NCBI GenBank assembly: GCA_013377075.1
Contig: JACABD010000003.1
Span: forward strand, 31,200-75,192
Origin: Geobacteraceae bacterium
Lineage (GTDB): Bacteria > Desulfobacterota > Desulfuromonadia > Geobacterales > DSM-12255
Reading direction: 5' to 3'
Length of the DNA: 43,993 nt
Below the pieces are notes generated by a model, which worked only from the letters and a program-made list of their open reading frames with translations, ran no database searches and was not told the origin of the DNA. A program made the translations under genes and the position numbers. Shown piece by piece: positions 26,825-35,699 of the stretch (position 1 is its first letter; each line of letters begins with the position of its first letter).

Positions 26825-27786
26825 GTCTTTAGATACCCTTTGACAGCGGCAACAGACGGGCTCCAGCTGAAGGAGTCCATAAACGCCTGCCTGGCGTCGG
26901 TGCTGCGGTGATTTATCGAGTAGTGATAGCCGAGATGAAAACACTCACTGGCCAGGCGACGTTTGCAGAGCAGCCTCTCTTCAGAAGTGAAGAGCTTCCC
27001 TCCTCGCAGATAGTTCCTCTTGTGGGCAGCAATAAATCCTTTGGATGTCTTTTCGTCGTCCCGTGTAATGCTCTCTCCGTGCTGCCGGTAAAAGCTGAGG
27101 ACTTCATCGACAAAAACATTCTTCCCACCCTTCACCAGCCGAAACCAGAGATCAATATCCTCGCCGATAAGGAGCTCTTCAGGAAACCATACAGCCTCCA
27201 TATCAAGCCTGCTCTTGCGAATTAACACCGAGGATGTATGCAGCGACGTCAGATACACTGACATGTAGTTATAGAACCCTGTCGTGCATCGGTAGTCCCC
27301 GGATGACAGGAGCTGCAAGGTGCTGGATGCGCTTATATGGAATCCGGCTGCCTGAAGGTACGTTTCTTCATTGGGCTTGCCATCTTCATTGATGCAACGA
27401 AAATCGTGGAAGACCAGATCAACCTCAGGACTCTCCGCCATGACATTCAACAGCGTGGCAATCTTCTCCGGATGATAAAGGTCATCGCCGTCCAGAAAGG
27501 CGATAAACTCACCTCCTGCCGCACTGATCCCGGCATTGCGGGGGATAGCAGGTCTTCCTGAATTCGGCTGATTTATCACCTTGATGCGACTGTCAGCTGT
27601 GGCAAGAGCATCAAGGATCAGCACTGTTGAATCGGTTGAGCCATCATTTACAGCAATGATTTCGAAGTTATTTTCTGTCTGGGCAAGAACAGATTTCACC
27701 GCAGCTTCAATATATTTTTCGCAGTTGTAGACGGCCATAATAACCGACACGAGCGGCTTTGTACTTTTGTCAGTGGTGGTGTTCAC
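26809..27786 (-). CDS. Glycosyltransferase family 2
   Basis: A GT2 enzyme of 325 residues starting at GTG in a GTGA overlap with the fucosyltransferase. The GT-A domain has PLVSVIMAVYNCEKYIEAAVKSVL, NDGSTDSTVLILDAL, NSGRPAIPRNAGISAAGGEFIAFLDGDDLYHPEK (DGDD metal site) and GEDIDLWFRLVKGGK. The C-terminal part has SFYRQHGESITRDDEKT and a helical tail. Family length is normal. Donor and linkage cannot be predicted. Confidence 0.88.
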   Translation of the reverse strand: MNTTTDKSTKPLVSVIMAVYNCEKYIEAAVKSVLAQTENNFEIIAVNDGSTDSTVLILDALATADSRIKVINQPNSGRPAIPRNAGISAAGGEFIAFLDGDDLYHPEKIATLLNVMAESPEVDLVFHDFRCINEDGKPNEETYLQAAGFHISASSTLQLLSSGDYRCTTGFYNYMSVYLTSLHTSSVLIRKSRLDMEAVWFPEELLIGEDIDLWFRLVKGGKNVFVDEVLSFYRQHGESITRDDEKTSKGFIAAHKRNYLRGGKLFTSEERLLCKRRLASECFHLGYHYSINHRSTDARQAFMDSFSWSPSVAAVKGYLKTWILP

Positions 27787-28679
27787 GGATCACCTACCCT
27801 TGTCCATGACAACGGCAGCAGGTCTTCGGTATTGGCATCCAGCTTGTCAAACCACTTTGCCGGTGCAAAAACAGTTTTATCCGGATTTGTGCCGAGCCAG
27901 GCTCCCCACCAGCTGAAGGAGCTGTTGGCAATGATATGGTGCTTGCAACGGCTCATCAGCAAGAGCTCTTCCTGGGGGGTTGCACCAGTGTCAACAAGTG
28001 TCATCTGACTTGGCAGACGGAAACTCTCGTGCACCCAGGCCATGTCGTCGCTAAAAACATAAAAGCTTGGATTCCCAAGCTTTTTCACCATCAAGGCTGC
28101 ACATTTGAGGTAATAGTCCATGGAGCAGAGACCGTGGGCATCACTGGCAACTTTGCTATGGACATAATCGCCGCGCCTGATATGAATCGACACGGCATTT
28201 TCCCCGGTTATCCGCTCTGCCAGCCTTGATGCCGGTGACGATTGGGGGGCTTTCAATGTGAACTCACGACGAAGTGTATCGCCAATATCGCAAAAATACT
28301 TTTCCGACTGCCAGTAACCATCAAGGTAGGTGTTGTCCGGAGCAGACAAAATCGATGGGTCGAAATGGAAATGCCTCTCCTGAAGATAATGGGGGAGATT
28401 CCTTGCGAAGCCGCACATCTTACGGAAGTTGTGCAGATAACCGGCAAGGGGGTTATAGATGTGACGGGAGAGGCGAGCTATTTCGGGGCGAGTTGCAATT
28501 GTAGCAGAGACATTATACTTCCCAAGCTCATAGACTCTAGGTGTGTAGTTTGTCTGGGGGCCCTCCAGAAAAGTAATGTCGAGCTTCAGCTCAGTTTTGT
28601 GAAAATCGGCCAGGCGTCTGGCCGCAGCATATTGAAACATCTGGTTGCCGAGACCACCTGTTAGCTTAACGACAATCAT
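27783..28679 (-). CDS. Alpha-1,2-fucosyltransferase, family GT11
   Basis: A GT11 enzyme of 298 residues. The N-terminus MIVVKLTGGLGNQMFQYAAARRLA is diagnostic. The GDP-fucose motif HIRRGDYV lies at 166-173, and the C-terminal motifs are FYVFSDDMAWV, EELLLMSRCKHHIIANSSFSWWGAWLG and KTVFAPAKWF. These are all the conserved GT11 blocks, so activity on GDP-L-fucose (or rarely a related GDP-sugar) is expected, adding alpha-1,2-linked fucose to galactose or similar. GDP-fucose synthesis genes are not in the window. It overlaps its upstream neighbour by four bases. Confidence 0.92.
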   Translation of the reverse strand: MIVVKLTGGLGNQMFQYAAARRLADFHKTELKLDITFLEGPQTNYTPRVYELGKYNVSATIATRPEIARLSRHIYNPLAGYLHNFRKMCGFARNLPHYLQERHFHFDPSILSAPDNTYLDGYWQSEKYFCDIGDTLRREFTLKAPQSSPASRLAERITGENAVSIHIRRGDYVHSKVASDAHGLCSMDYYLKCAALMVKKLGNPSFYVFSDDMAWVHESFRLPSQMTLVDTGATPQEELLLMSRCKHHIIANSSFSWWGAWLGTNPDKTVFAPAKWFDKLDANTEDLLPLSWTRVGDP

Positions 28680-29428
28680 GATTGTTCCCAGAATCGGATT
28701 TTACAGGAGTTTACCCAGGAAGAAACTCTTTGCCGAATGCTCGTTACGGTTGAAACTTCAATCAGGACATAGCTGTGCAGTTTCGAATGATGAAACATCG
28801 GCTTTTGCCCCGCCCCGAAAAAAACCGTTGCCGGTTTTTTCAAGGCCGCGGCCAGTGTGGCTGCACCGGATGAGAGACAGTAAAACCGGTTACAGGAGAG
28901 AATCAGATCACAGAAGTCTTCAAGAGTCGGTGTATCCAGCTCCTGATTAACTGGAATATCAATGGCAATATTTCTCTGCCGCATTTTGTAGTCTATTTTC
29001 ACCTTGTTTTTCCTGACATATCTGGAGAGATCATATGAATGGATATTGCCGACGTAGGAGACGTAATTCGGGTCGTAAATATTACGATCTGTCAGTTGGG
29101 GCACAGCTTTGGGAGTGTAATAAATTTCCGGATCATGCCACCTCTGGCCATCATCCAGCCCAAGATCCAGCATGATTCTGTCAAGCAGGTTTTCATCATT
29201 CCCCACTTCGGCAAACTCCGGATAAAGACCATCTGCATCAACAAAGCCATCAAAGTAGGGATTTGTCTCCCAGACAAGGGTTCGGTAGTCGGGATGCCTG
29301 AACTCGGATTTTGTTGAGAGCATCACCCTTTCATACGTGCCCGACTCTTTGGCAATTCTCGGAATATGGCTGTAAAAGAGGTGATCCCCAAGTCCGCCAT
29401 ACTTTATTTGCAGGATAAGGTCAGCCAT
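28676..29428 (-). CDS. GT9-like glycosyltransferase
   Basis: A short protein of 250 residues. It opens with LILQIKYGGLGDHLFYSHIPRIAKE, the GD-motif start of GT9 (heptosyltransferase-like) proteins. A C-terminal block FYCLSSGAATLAAALKKPATVFFGAGQKP corresponds to the donor-binding S/G-x-T-A segment of GT9. It is shorter than typical GT9 enzymes (about 330-350), so the linker between domains is reduced. It overlaps the next gene by four bases and the previous by eight. The glycosyltransferase role is inferred from fold motifs and context. Confidence 0.65.
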   Translation of the reverse strand: MADLILQIKYGGLGDHLFYSHIPRIAKESGTYERVMLSTKSEFRHPDYRTLVWETNPYFDGFVDADGLYPEFAEVGNDENLLDRIMLDLGLDDGQRWHDPEIYYTPKAVPQLTDRNIYDPNYVSYVGNIHSYDLSRYVRKNKVKIDYKMRQRNIAIDIPVNQELDTPTLEDFCDLILSCNRFYCLSSGAATLAAALKKPATVFFGAGQKPMFHHSKLHSYVLIEVSTVTSIRQRVSSWVNSCKIRFWEQS

Positions 29429-30710
29429 TTGATGATGCCCCGATCATGCTGATTACCTTACTGAAATAGTTGATGAAATCATATTTCAGCGAGAACATTT
29501 TTAATGCCCTTTCACGGTATTGGGCAAGGTCACTGTCAATACTGTTTATTGCCACGATCAAAGAATCAACATCATGGATGCACCTGCCGCAACCATACTC
29601 TGTCACAACTGCCACGGTTGCCGGAAAATCATTGACGATAATGGGGAGACCGCACTTCATATACTGGGCAATTTTCCCGGACGAGAAGATTGTCAGAGCG
29701 TTATTGTCATCATCGGGGCTGTCATAGAGGGCAATACCAATATCTGCGGAAGCGGTCAGTATCGTCAGCTCATCAATGCTGACAGGATCTACGGATAGAT
29801 AAACCCGCCCGGGATGGGAGCTCTCCATGATTTTACCCACATAGGCAGCGTCAGAGCAAAAGCCGTGGAAAACAAGCACCCAGTCTTCCGGCCACTTCTC
29901 CGATATGGTCTGCATGGCAATTTCAAGACTGAAGTTACCGTAAAAAATCCCGCCCAGGGCAAGGACGATCTTTTTGCTTTCATCAATGCCAAGCCTTGTA
30001 TGTAGAAATTTTGTCTTTTGGGTGACTGCGGGACCTGGCTCGGAAACCGGGAGCAGGATAACCGGTTGACTGCTGAGACCGTTTGCCTTTATCAGGCATG
30101 CTGCTCTTGCCTCATCCTGAATCAGCGTAAAAGCAGCCCCCCTGTTGGCATCTGCTTCGAGAGATTTGCGCAGCTTGTCCAGACGGGAAGAGCTATCGGT
30201 CAAGAGGAACAGCTCCAGGCTGTGGTAGCAGTAGTTAACCCTCTTCAGCCGTCCCAGAACAGATGCGACAAACAGCCCCTCCGGTTCTGCACCTATGAAA
30301 AATGAAAAATCACGTCCCTTAACGACTTTCCATGCGCCAAGCAAAAACAGCAGCCTCTCATAGAACCATTTGAGATGAAACCTTGTAACAAGCCAATTCC
30401 ATGGCTTTTGCAGTTCCAGGGTATTTGCCAGCCTTGTCAAAAATGAGGTTGGAGATTCTTTCGTACCATTCGTTGAAGATGAATCTTGGGCACTGCCGGC
30501 TCTGTGCACCGGAGGGAGTGAAGTGCAGTAAATGACGCGAATTGAAGGGCGAGTAATTTCGATGTCGTTAAATATGTAGCGGTCAACGATGATGTCAACG
30601 GAGTAACCTTCATCGGCAAGGGCGGTGGCACTGTTGATTATACTCGGCGAAAAGGCCACCGGATACCAGTAGGCAAATATGGCTATGGCTTTCCTCTTTC
30701 CATTTGACAA
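29421..30710 (-). CDS. Glycosyltransferase, GT-B fold
   Basis: A glycosyltransferase-like protein of 429 residues. The start is TTG at 30710, supported by AAGGGG seven bases upstream and by the lack of any nearby ATG or GTG. The N-terminal domain has IAIFAYWYPVAFSPSIINSATALADEGYSVDIIVD. The donor domain has KKIVLALGGIFYGNFSLEIAM, WVLVFHGFCSDAAYV, ADIGIALYDSPDDDNNALTIFSSGKIAQYMKCGLPIIVNDFP and a final helix. The GKIAQYMKCGLP block is the K-x-x-E-like region of this subfamily. Substrate is unknown. Confidence 0.8.
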   Translation of the reverse strand: MSNGKRKAIAIFAYWYPVAFSPSIINSATALADEGYSVDIIVDRYIFNDIEITRPSIRVIYCTSLPPVHRAGSAQDSSSTNGTKESPTSFLTRLANTLELQKPWNWLVTRFHLKWFYERLLFLLGAWKVVKGRDFSFFIGAEPEGLFVASVLGRLKRVNYCYHSLELFLLTDSSSRLDKLRKSLEADANRGAAFTLIQDEARAACLIKANGLSSQPVILLPVSEPGPAVTQKTKFLHTRLGIDESKKIVLALGGIFYGNFSLEIAMQTISEKWPEDWVLVFHGFCSDAAYVGKIMESSHPGRVYLSVDPVSIDELTILTASADIGIALYDSPDDDNNALTIFSSGKIAQYMKCGLPIIVNDFPATVAVVTEYGCGRCIHDVDSLIVAINSIDSDLAQYRERALKMFSLKYDFINYFSKVISMIGASSNG

Positions 30711-30714
30711 GAAA

Positions 30715-31842
30715 CTACCCCTTAACCATTACTTTTCTAACTTCAAAAACCACCCTTTCCATCTGTTCTACGGTCAGTGCAAGCCCACTGGGGATATAAA
30801 ACCCACGTCTGGCAATCGTTTCAGCCACAGGATAAGACTCTCCGCTGAAAAGCCCCATCTTCCGTAAAACCGGTTGTTCGTGCATGGGCCAGAAAAAAGG
30901 TCGTGTCCCGACCCCGGCTGACCCAAGGCGCTTCATTGCCTCCTCGGCATCAAAAGGAACTTCATCCTTAAGAACCATGCCAAAAACCCAGTAGATATTT
31001 TCGGCGTAGTCCATCTTTACTGGCATCAACTGTAGTCCCGAAGCGCCCATCAGCTTCTCAGTATATCGTTGTCCCATTTCACGTTTAATTTTCACGAACT
31101 CATCAAGTCGCTCCAACTGAGCAAGCCCCAGCGCTGCCTGCAGATTTGTCATGCGCAGATTCCACCCCAGCCGCTCGTGAACAAAGCGTTTTTGCGGCTG
31201 GAAGCAGAGATTACGCAGTGAGCGGCAGGTTTCGGCAAGTTCAGGATCGTCGGTAACAATCATCCCCCCCTCGCCGGTAGTGATATGCTTATTAGGATAG
31301 AAGCTGAATGTGCTGATGTCACCGAAACTGCCACATGGCTTACCTCTATACGTCTGCCCATGCATCTCGGCAGCATCCTCAATAATCTTCAGACCGTACT
31401 TCTTTGCCAAAGCCAGCACCGGATCCATATCCACCGGCAGGCCATAGATATGAACCACCATTATTGCTTTTGTCCGGGGGGTGATCTTCTCCTCAATCCG
31501 GCTCACATCCATATTCCAGGTAAGGGGATCGCTATCAACCAGTACCGGGGTAGCTCCGGCGCGGATGATCTGCCCGATGCACGAAATAATGGTGAAGGTT
31601 GGCATGATAACTTCGTCGCCAGCCCCTATGCCGATTGCCTCTACAGCCGCATCAAGTGCCGCAGTACCGTTGCAGACCGCAACGGCATGCTTACGCCCGA
31701 CCCTGGCGGCAAATGCCTCTTCGAACTGCTTGATAAATGGCCCCTCAGAGGAGATCCATCCGGTATCAATGCACTCATTGAGGTACTTCTTCTCATTGCC
31801 ATTTAGTAGTGGATCATTTACCGGAACAAATGAGCTCATCAT
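30715..31842 (-). CDS. DegT/DnrJ/EryC1 sugar aminotransferase (perosamine-synthase-like)
   Basis: A PLP-dependent aminotransferase of 375 residues that turns a 4-keto (or 3-keto) nucleotide sugar into an amino sugar. The PLP lysine is K185 in SFYPNKHITTGEGGM; EDAAEMHGQTY provides the cofactor-stacking region. The N-terminal FVPVNDPLLNGNEKKYLNECIDTGWISS resembles GDP-perosamine synthases. Two ATGs in tandem (31842, 31839) follow GGAGG; the second has the better spacing of five bases. The GDP-mannose dehydratase needed for perosamine is not in the window. It is coupled to the methyltransferase upstream. Confidence 0.87.
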   Translation of the reverse strand: MMSSFVPVNDPLLNGNEKKYLNECIDTGWISSEGPFIKQFEEAFAARVGRKHAVAVCNGTAALDAAVEAIGIGAGDEVIMPTFTIISCIGQIIRAGATPVLVDSDPLTWNMDVSRIEEKITPRTKAIMVVHIYGLPVDMDPVLALAKKYGLKIIEDAAEMHGQTYRGKPCGSFGDISTFSFYPNKHITTGEGGMIVTDDPELAETCRSLRNLCFQPQKRFVHERLGWNLRMTNLQAALGLAQLERLDEFVKIKREMGQRYTEKLMGASGLQLMPVKMDYAENIYWVFGMVLKDEVPFDAEEAMKRLGSAGVGTRPFFWPMHEQPVLRKMGLFSGESYPVAETIARRGFYIPSGLALTVEQMERVVFEVRKVMVKG

Positions 31843-32588
31843 ATCCTCCGTAGCACGAAGCAGACCCCCCAGGTCTGCTCACCCGGCTCTGCTCCACTAA
31901 GGAACTCTTCGGCGCGGAGCCGTTCAAAACCGGCTGCTTCTGCCAATAAATCCAGCTCAGGGATGGAGAAGTGGCGCATCGGGTGGGATTCGCTCAACGT
32001 TGAAAACTGACCATTGCTTTTTTGCAGCGCGTGAATGGTGTAATTGACATCTATACGATTCTCATTGGGCCAGGAAACTGGCTCGGCAATCCGGGTAACC
32101 TCAAGGTCGTCATCTAACAAGCGCTTGACACGCACTTCCGGCTTCTGGGCATACACCGCCGGTGAATACCAGACATCAAAAAGAAAGAGTCCTCCAGGCA
32201 GAAGGTGCTCCGCAGCCCTGGAAAAAACGCCCTGCACATCGCTGTTACCGGTCTGGTAGCTGATGACATGGAACAGGGAGATGACGGCATTAAATGTCCT
32301 CCCCAGACTGACAGCACGAATATCCCCCTGCTGGCAGACAAAACCATCAGCTGGAGCTGCCTTGGCGACCATTTCGGCGCTCCGCTCAATGCCGATAACC
32401 TTATAACCACGCTCTGCCAGCAGTCGACCATGCTTGCCGGTTCCGGAACCGAACTCAAGCAGATCAGAGCCGGCAATGCCGTAGCGCTTCAGCAGAGCAT
32501 CGATATACCCGGCTTCTGCAGCATAATCCTTATCCTGATACAAAAGATCATAATAGCGACCATAGACATCAAAAAGTTTTTCACTCAT
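31839..32588 (-). CDS. Class I SAM-dependent methyltransferase
   Basis: A Rossmann-fold methyltransferase of 249 residues. Motif I is DLLEFGSGTGKHGRLLAERG, followed by KVIGIERSAEMV (acidic E at the end of beta-2), then FNAVISLFHVISYQTGN (post-II region) and LLPGGLFLFDVWYSP. It starts in an ATGA overlap with the cupin gene and ends over the aminotransferase start. This tight trio suggests that it methylates the aminosugar made by the aminotransferase, on N or O. That is an inference from order. Confidence 0.83.
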   Translation of the reverse strand: MSEKLFDVYGRYYDLLYQDKDYAAEAGYIDALLKRYGIAGSDLLEFGSGTGKHGRLLAERGYKVIGIERSAEMVAKAAPADGFVCQQGDIRAVSLGRTFNAVISLFHVISYQTGNSDVQGVFSRAAEHLLPGGLFLFDVWYSPAVYAQKPEVRVKRLLDDDLEVTRIAEPVSWPNENRIDVNYTIHALQKSNGQFSTLSESHPMRHFSIPELDLLAEAAGFERLRAEEFLSGAEPGEQTWGVCFVLRRI

Positions 32589-33022
32589 CCCTCTCCCCTC
32601 ATCTCAAGGCGATTCTTATCAACTCCCTCAAATCGAGTCTTGTCCTTGTCCCCGGCATATGGCCCCTGCTTCACCTCGATCATCTCTATCTCTTCCAGCG
32701 CCTCGAAACCATGACCACCGGAGGCAAGAAGAATTGTATCACCGGCAGCAATGACTGTGCTCTCCAGATAGTTGCGCTCTTCATCGTAGAAATCTACCCG
32801 CAAACGCCCTTTTTTCAGAAATAGCACCTCCAGAGTCAGGAACACATCTCGATGCACCGGATTATGAACGTGGGGGTCGATAACCTTGCCAACCGGATGG
32901 TTCATGTAGGCAACCTGCTGGGAGAATTCATTCGGGGTGAAAAAGTGAACGCCCGGTTTGCTGAATTCATTGCGGATAATTATTGCCAAGAGGGCTTCGT
33001 TATGGGATATGCGGTCTATCAT
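32585..33022 (-). CDS. Cupin-fold protein
   Basis: A small single-domain cupin of 145 residues. Motif 1 has H51, H53 and H57 (PHVHNPVHRDV) with E65 (TLEVLFLKKGRLRVDFYD); motif 2 has GDTILLASGGHGFEALEE (H104). This gives a metal-type site. The family is like WbuC/sugar-cupin proteins in O-antigen clusters, whose function is largely unproven. Some related cupins are sugar isomerases or epimerases. It precedes a methyltransferase and an aminotransferase with ATGA couplings. Confidence 0.75.
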   Translation of the reverse strand: MIDRISHNEALLAIIIRNEFSKPGVHFFTPNEFSQQVAYMNHPVGKVIDPHVHNPVHRDVFLTLEVLFLKKGRLRVDFYDEERNYLESTVIAAGDTILLASGGHGFEALEEIEMIEVKQGPYAGDKDKTRFEGVDKNRLEMRGEG

Positions 33023-33028
33023 AATTAT

Positions 33029-34003
33029 TTACCACCAGTCCGATTGGGATATGAGTCTTCTGAACCTGCTATTTAAAAGTAGTTTAAAGGTATATGGAAA
33101 TTGACAGCCGTAATATGCAACATTGAATAGTGCCAGATACTGGTCATCTCTGTTCTCAGATCTACAAGCTGAAATATAGTCTCTTACAGAGCGTTTTATA
33201 CTGCCTGCCGCATGATACAGATTTTTCAACAATGGGAGCATCCCAAGTTTCTTCACTGCAAAAATATCGTATGGTACGCTTCTGCCGTTATTAATATAGC
33301 GCCGCTTTATATCCTTGAAAGTAGCGTTCTTTCTGACTATCTGAAAATGCTCCATCAAGGCGGCTGGCGCCCATCCGATGAGATAACCATGGGTATGAAG
33401 TTTTCGGCAAAGCCCGGTTTCTCCGTCCCCAATCAGCCAAGCACCAATCTGATCGGGGTTAAATCCGCCAACTTCCTTCAAAACAGTTTTTTTAATACTG
33501 AAGTTTCCGCCATTGATAAATAACCCTTTTTCAACCCTCACCTGATCGCCATAATCCAGACGCCCCAATAAATGCTCATAGGGGAGAACCCATCCGGGTG
33601 GAGGCTCATCCCAGCGGATAAGGATCTTGCCGGCAACAGCAGCAATGTCATTATTCAGCTGAAAAACATCATTTATTTCGCTAAGCCAGCTTTCTGTAAG
33701 GATTGCATCATCATCGGTAAAAACCAGGATCTCGAAGGATGCGCTCTTTGCTCCGGCATGTCTGGCATAAACAAGCCCCTTGCGCGGTTCAAAAATATAG
33801 CGGACAGAAATATCAGGGTGTTCATCCCTAAACCTGCAAACAGCCCCTTCTGTCCGGTCACTGGAATTATTATCAACAACCAGAATCTCGAATCTGGACT
33901 TGTCATAATCCTGCCTTGCAAGTGAATCCAGAGCCACCATCAGCTGCTCTGCACGATTAAAGGTCGGGATTATTACGCTTATGTCGTATTTGAATTGTAC
34001 CAT
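33029..34003 (-). CDS. Glycosyltransferase family 2
   Basis: A GT2 enzyme of 324 residues. Motifs are ISVIIPTFNRAEQLMVALDSL, VVDNNSSDRTEGAV, VYARHAGAKSASFEILVFTDDDAILTESWL (DDD metal site) and IGDGETGLCRKL on the acceptor side. The C-terminus has a helical tail of the type seen in rhamnosyl- and other deoxysugar transferases. It is more AT-rich than the genes downstream and has a weak ribosome site in an AT-rich gap, like the glycosyltransferase at 13122-14129. Substrate unknown. Confidence 0.87.
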   Translation of the reverse strand: MVQFKYDISVIIPTFNRAEQLMVALDSLARQDYDKSRFEILVVDNNSSDRTEGAVCRFRDEHPDISVRYIFEPRKGLVYARHAGAKSASFEILVFTDDDAILTESWLSEINDVFQLNNDIAAVAGKILIRWDEPPPGWVLPYEHLLGRLDYGDQVRVEKGLFINGGNFSIKKTVLKEVGGFNPDQIGAWLIGDGETGLCRKLHTHGYLIGWAPAALMEHFQIVRKNATFKDIKRRYINNGRSVPYDIFAVKKLGMLPLLKNLYHAAGSIKRSVRDYISACRSENRDDQYLALFNVAYYGCQFPYTFKLLLNSRFRRLISQSDWW

Positions 34004-34045
34004 ATTAATTTATCATTAATAATTTGCCGCCACAAAATTTTGGGC

Positions 34046-35290
34046 TCAATTGGAAATTCCGATGACTTTTAAAATATTGTCTGCGGCTGACTTGGCTGCG
34101 GTTCCATTGTTGTAACGAATTTTTTCAACAAAAAGCTCCCGTTCATGCATCTTGTAACCAGGTGTATTAATGGCAAATCTTACGGTAGAAGCCAGATCGG
34201 TTATCTTTTCAACCAGAAAACCGACATGACGTCCGGCATTGGATTTTGGGTCGTTTTTTATGTATTCAGCCGTAGTAGGCCCATAGTTTTTGTACAGTCC
34301 TGGCAGAGTTGTTTCAAAGAAATCCGGGCAGTCAATATAAATGACCGGTTTTTTCATCAGCAAAAACTCCAGTGCAGCACCGCTTATGTCGGTAATCATT
34401 ATGTCACTGGCCGCCAGCAGTGGGTCAATATCATCACTAATTATGTTTCTGATATTTTTGCGGGATAAATATCTATCAACCACCATCTGCCAGTTAGTGC
34501 CACCGGTGTAAAAATCATATGAAGGGTGGCTCTCGGGCACGCAGCTCCCCGGATGGAGCTTTACAAGAACATTGAATTCAGTCAGTAGAGCCAGCTGGTC
34601 AAAGAGCTGCAGACCAAAAGCCCTCAATGACAACCCCTCTTCCCACGAAGGAGCATAAAGAACAGTGGGTTTATCTGAACACAGACCAAACTCTTCAAGG
34701 ATTGCCTGTCGCCTGTAATGTCCACTCAGGAGTTTATCCGACTTGGGGAGTCCAACATCCAACAGTGAAATATCCTTCTTTATACCGTAGTAGGCAATTG
34801 TGAACTCAGTCTGCTGCCGATGCAAAAGCCCGGTCAAAAAATGTACGTCGTATTTCTCAAATGGCTCTTTGGGAAGGCAGGCAAATTTTACCGGGTGGCC
34901 ATGGGGCATATGCACCTTTACAACCCGCTCTGGAGCTTCCCCCCAGATGTGGGGAGAAAGAAACATATTGGCTGCATACATACATTTTGACAGCTTGTAG
35001 TTGAAGGTGTGATAGTAATCTGAATTAACTCCGTCAATGGCCGGACAGACAGTTTTGTACCCTGTGTAATATGACAGTTTATTCGTAGAAATTTGAAGCT
35101 GCCTGATAACAGGGCTGATAAAAGGGAGCAGTGTCACCTCTTCGAGGTCAAGAATGATGACCCGCCTCCCCTTCAGTCTGTCAATCAGCATCAATACATT
35201 GACAACAAGCACCTTAAGGAAGGCTGTTATTGCGGCAAATGAAACATATCGCCTGAATGTCACTATGAATCTTGGCAAATTAAAGCTCAT
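34046..35290 (-). CDS. CDP-glycerol:glycerophosphotransferase-like (TagB/TagF family)
   Basis: A protein of 414 residues with an N-terminal hydrophobic/amphipathic stretch. The TagF-like domain has KVHMPHGHPVKFACLP, VLYAPSWEEGLSLRAFG, FNVLVKLHPGSCVPESHP and IISDDIDPLLAASDIMITDISGAALEFLLMKKPVIYID. HGH, KLHP and DISGAALEF are the conserved blocks of CDP-glycerol glycerophosphotransferases. A TagD-like cytidylyltransferase directly upstream, overlapping by 11 bases, could supply CDP-glycerol. The product would be a glycerol-phosphate branch or polymer on the glycan, unusual but known in Gram-negatives. Transfer of another CDP-polyol is possible. Confidence 0.82.
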   Translation of the reverse strand: MSFNLPRFIVTFRRYVSFAAITAFLKVLVVNVLMLIDRLKGRRVIILDLEEVTLLPFISPVIRQLQISTNKLSYYTGYKTVCPAIDGVNSDYYHTFNYKLSKCMYAANMFLSPHIWGEAPERVVKVHMPHGHPVKFACLPKEPFEKYDVHFLTGLLHRQQTEFTIAYYGIKKDISLLDVGLPKSDKLLSGHYRRQAILEEFGLCSDKPTVLYAPSWEEGLSLRAFGLQLFDQLALLTEFNVLVKLHPGSCVPESHPSYDFYTGGTNWQMVVDRYLSRKNIRNIISDDIDPLLAASDIMITDISGAALEFLLMKKPVIYIDCPDFFETTLPGLYKNYGPTTAEYIKNDPKSNAGRHVGFLVEKITDLASTVRFAINTPGYKMHERELFVEKIRYNNGTAAKSAADNILKVIGISN

Positions 35291-35699
35291 TGCGTAGTTT
35301 CTTCAATGTTTCATTGAGGATGGTTGATGATGTCCCCTTTGTGTAAGGGAAGTAGACGATTTTGACACCGACCTCATTGAACTGCGCTTCCAGCTGATGC
35401 CATTTCTCGCTCTTGTACCAGTCATCCCCGACAAACATGACATCAAAGCGGATTTTACTCCACATCTCCATCTTATCCATTGTCTCCTGAGGTATTACGG
35501 CATCTACATATTTTATGGCGCGGACGATCTCCATCCTCTCAGTAAAGGGGATTACAGCCTTTTTGAATTTGTAGCTGACCAGCTCATCTGTTGTTACCCC
35601 GACGATCAATTTGTCGCACATCCCTTTTGCGTTGCGCAGCAGATTCAAATGTCCGATATGAAAAAGATCGTACACGCCTGTTGTATAGCCGACTATCAT
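35280..35699 (-). CDS. tagD: Glycerol-3-phosphate cytidylyltransferase-like (TagD)
   Basis: A nucleotidyltransferase of 139 residues, the normal TagD length. The signature TTGVYDLFHIGHLNLL holds H14 and H17 of the HxGH site, followed by LIVGVTTDELVSYKFKK and a final GTSSTIL motif, the equivalent of R-T-x-G-I-S-T/ISST in the family. It likely makes CDP-glycerol from CTP and glycerol-3-phosphate. Variants use other phospho-alcohols. ATGA overlap with the DUF362 gene upstream, and coupling to the CDP-glycerol-type transferase downstream, support the assignment. Confidence 0.85.
   Translation of the reverse strand: MIVGYTTGVYDLFHIGHLNLLRNAKGMCDKLIVGVTTDELVSYKFKKAVIPFTERMEIVRAIKYVDAVIPQETMDKMEMWSKIRFDVMFVGDDWYKSEKWHQLEAQFNEVGVKIVYFPYTKGTSSTILNETLKKLRNEL

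Noticed and set aside
32560-32610. ATGAGGGGAGAGGGATGAG tract at the cupin/methyltransferase junction, similar to the wzt repeat
   Set aside because: It can be explained as a ribosome site (GAGAGGG) plus start codon; the likeness is too short to call a repeat copy.
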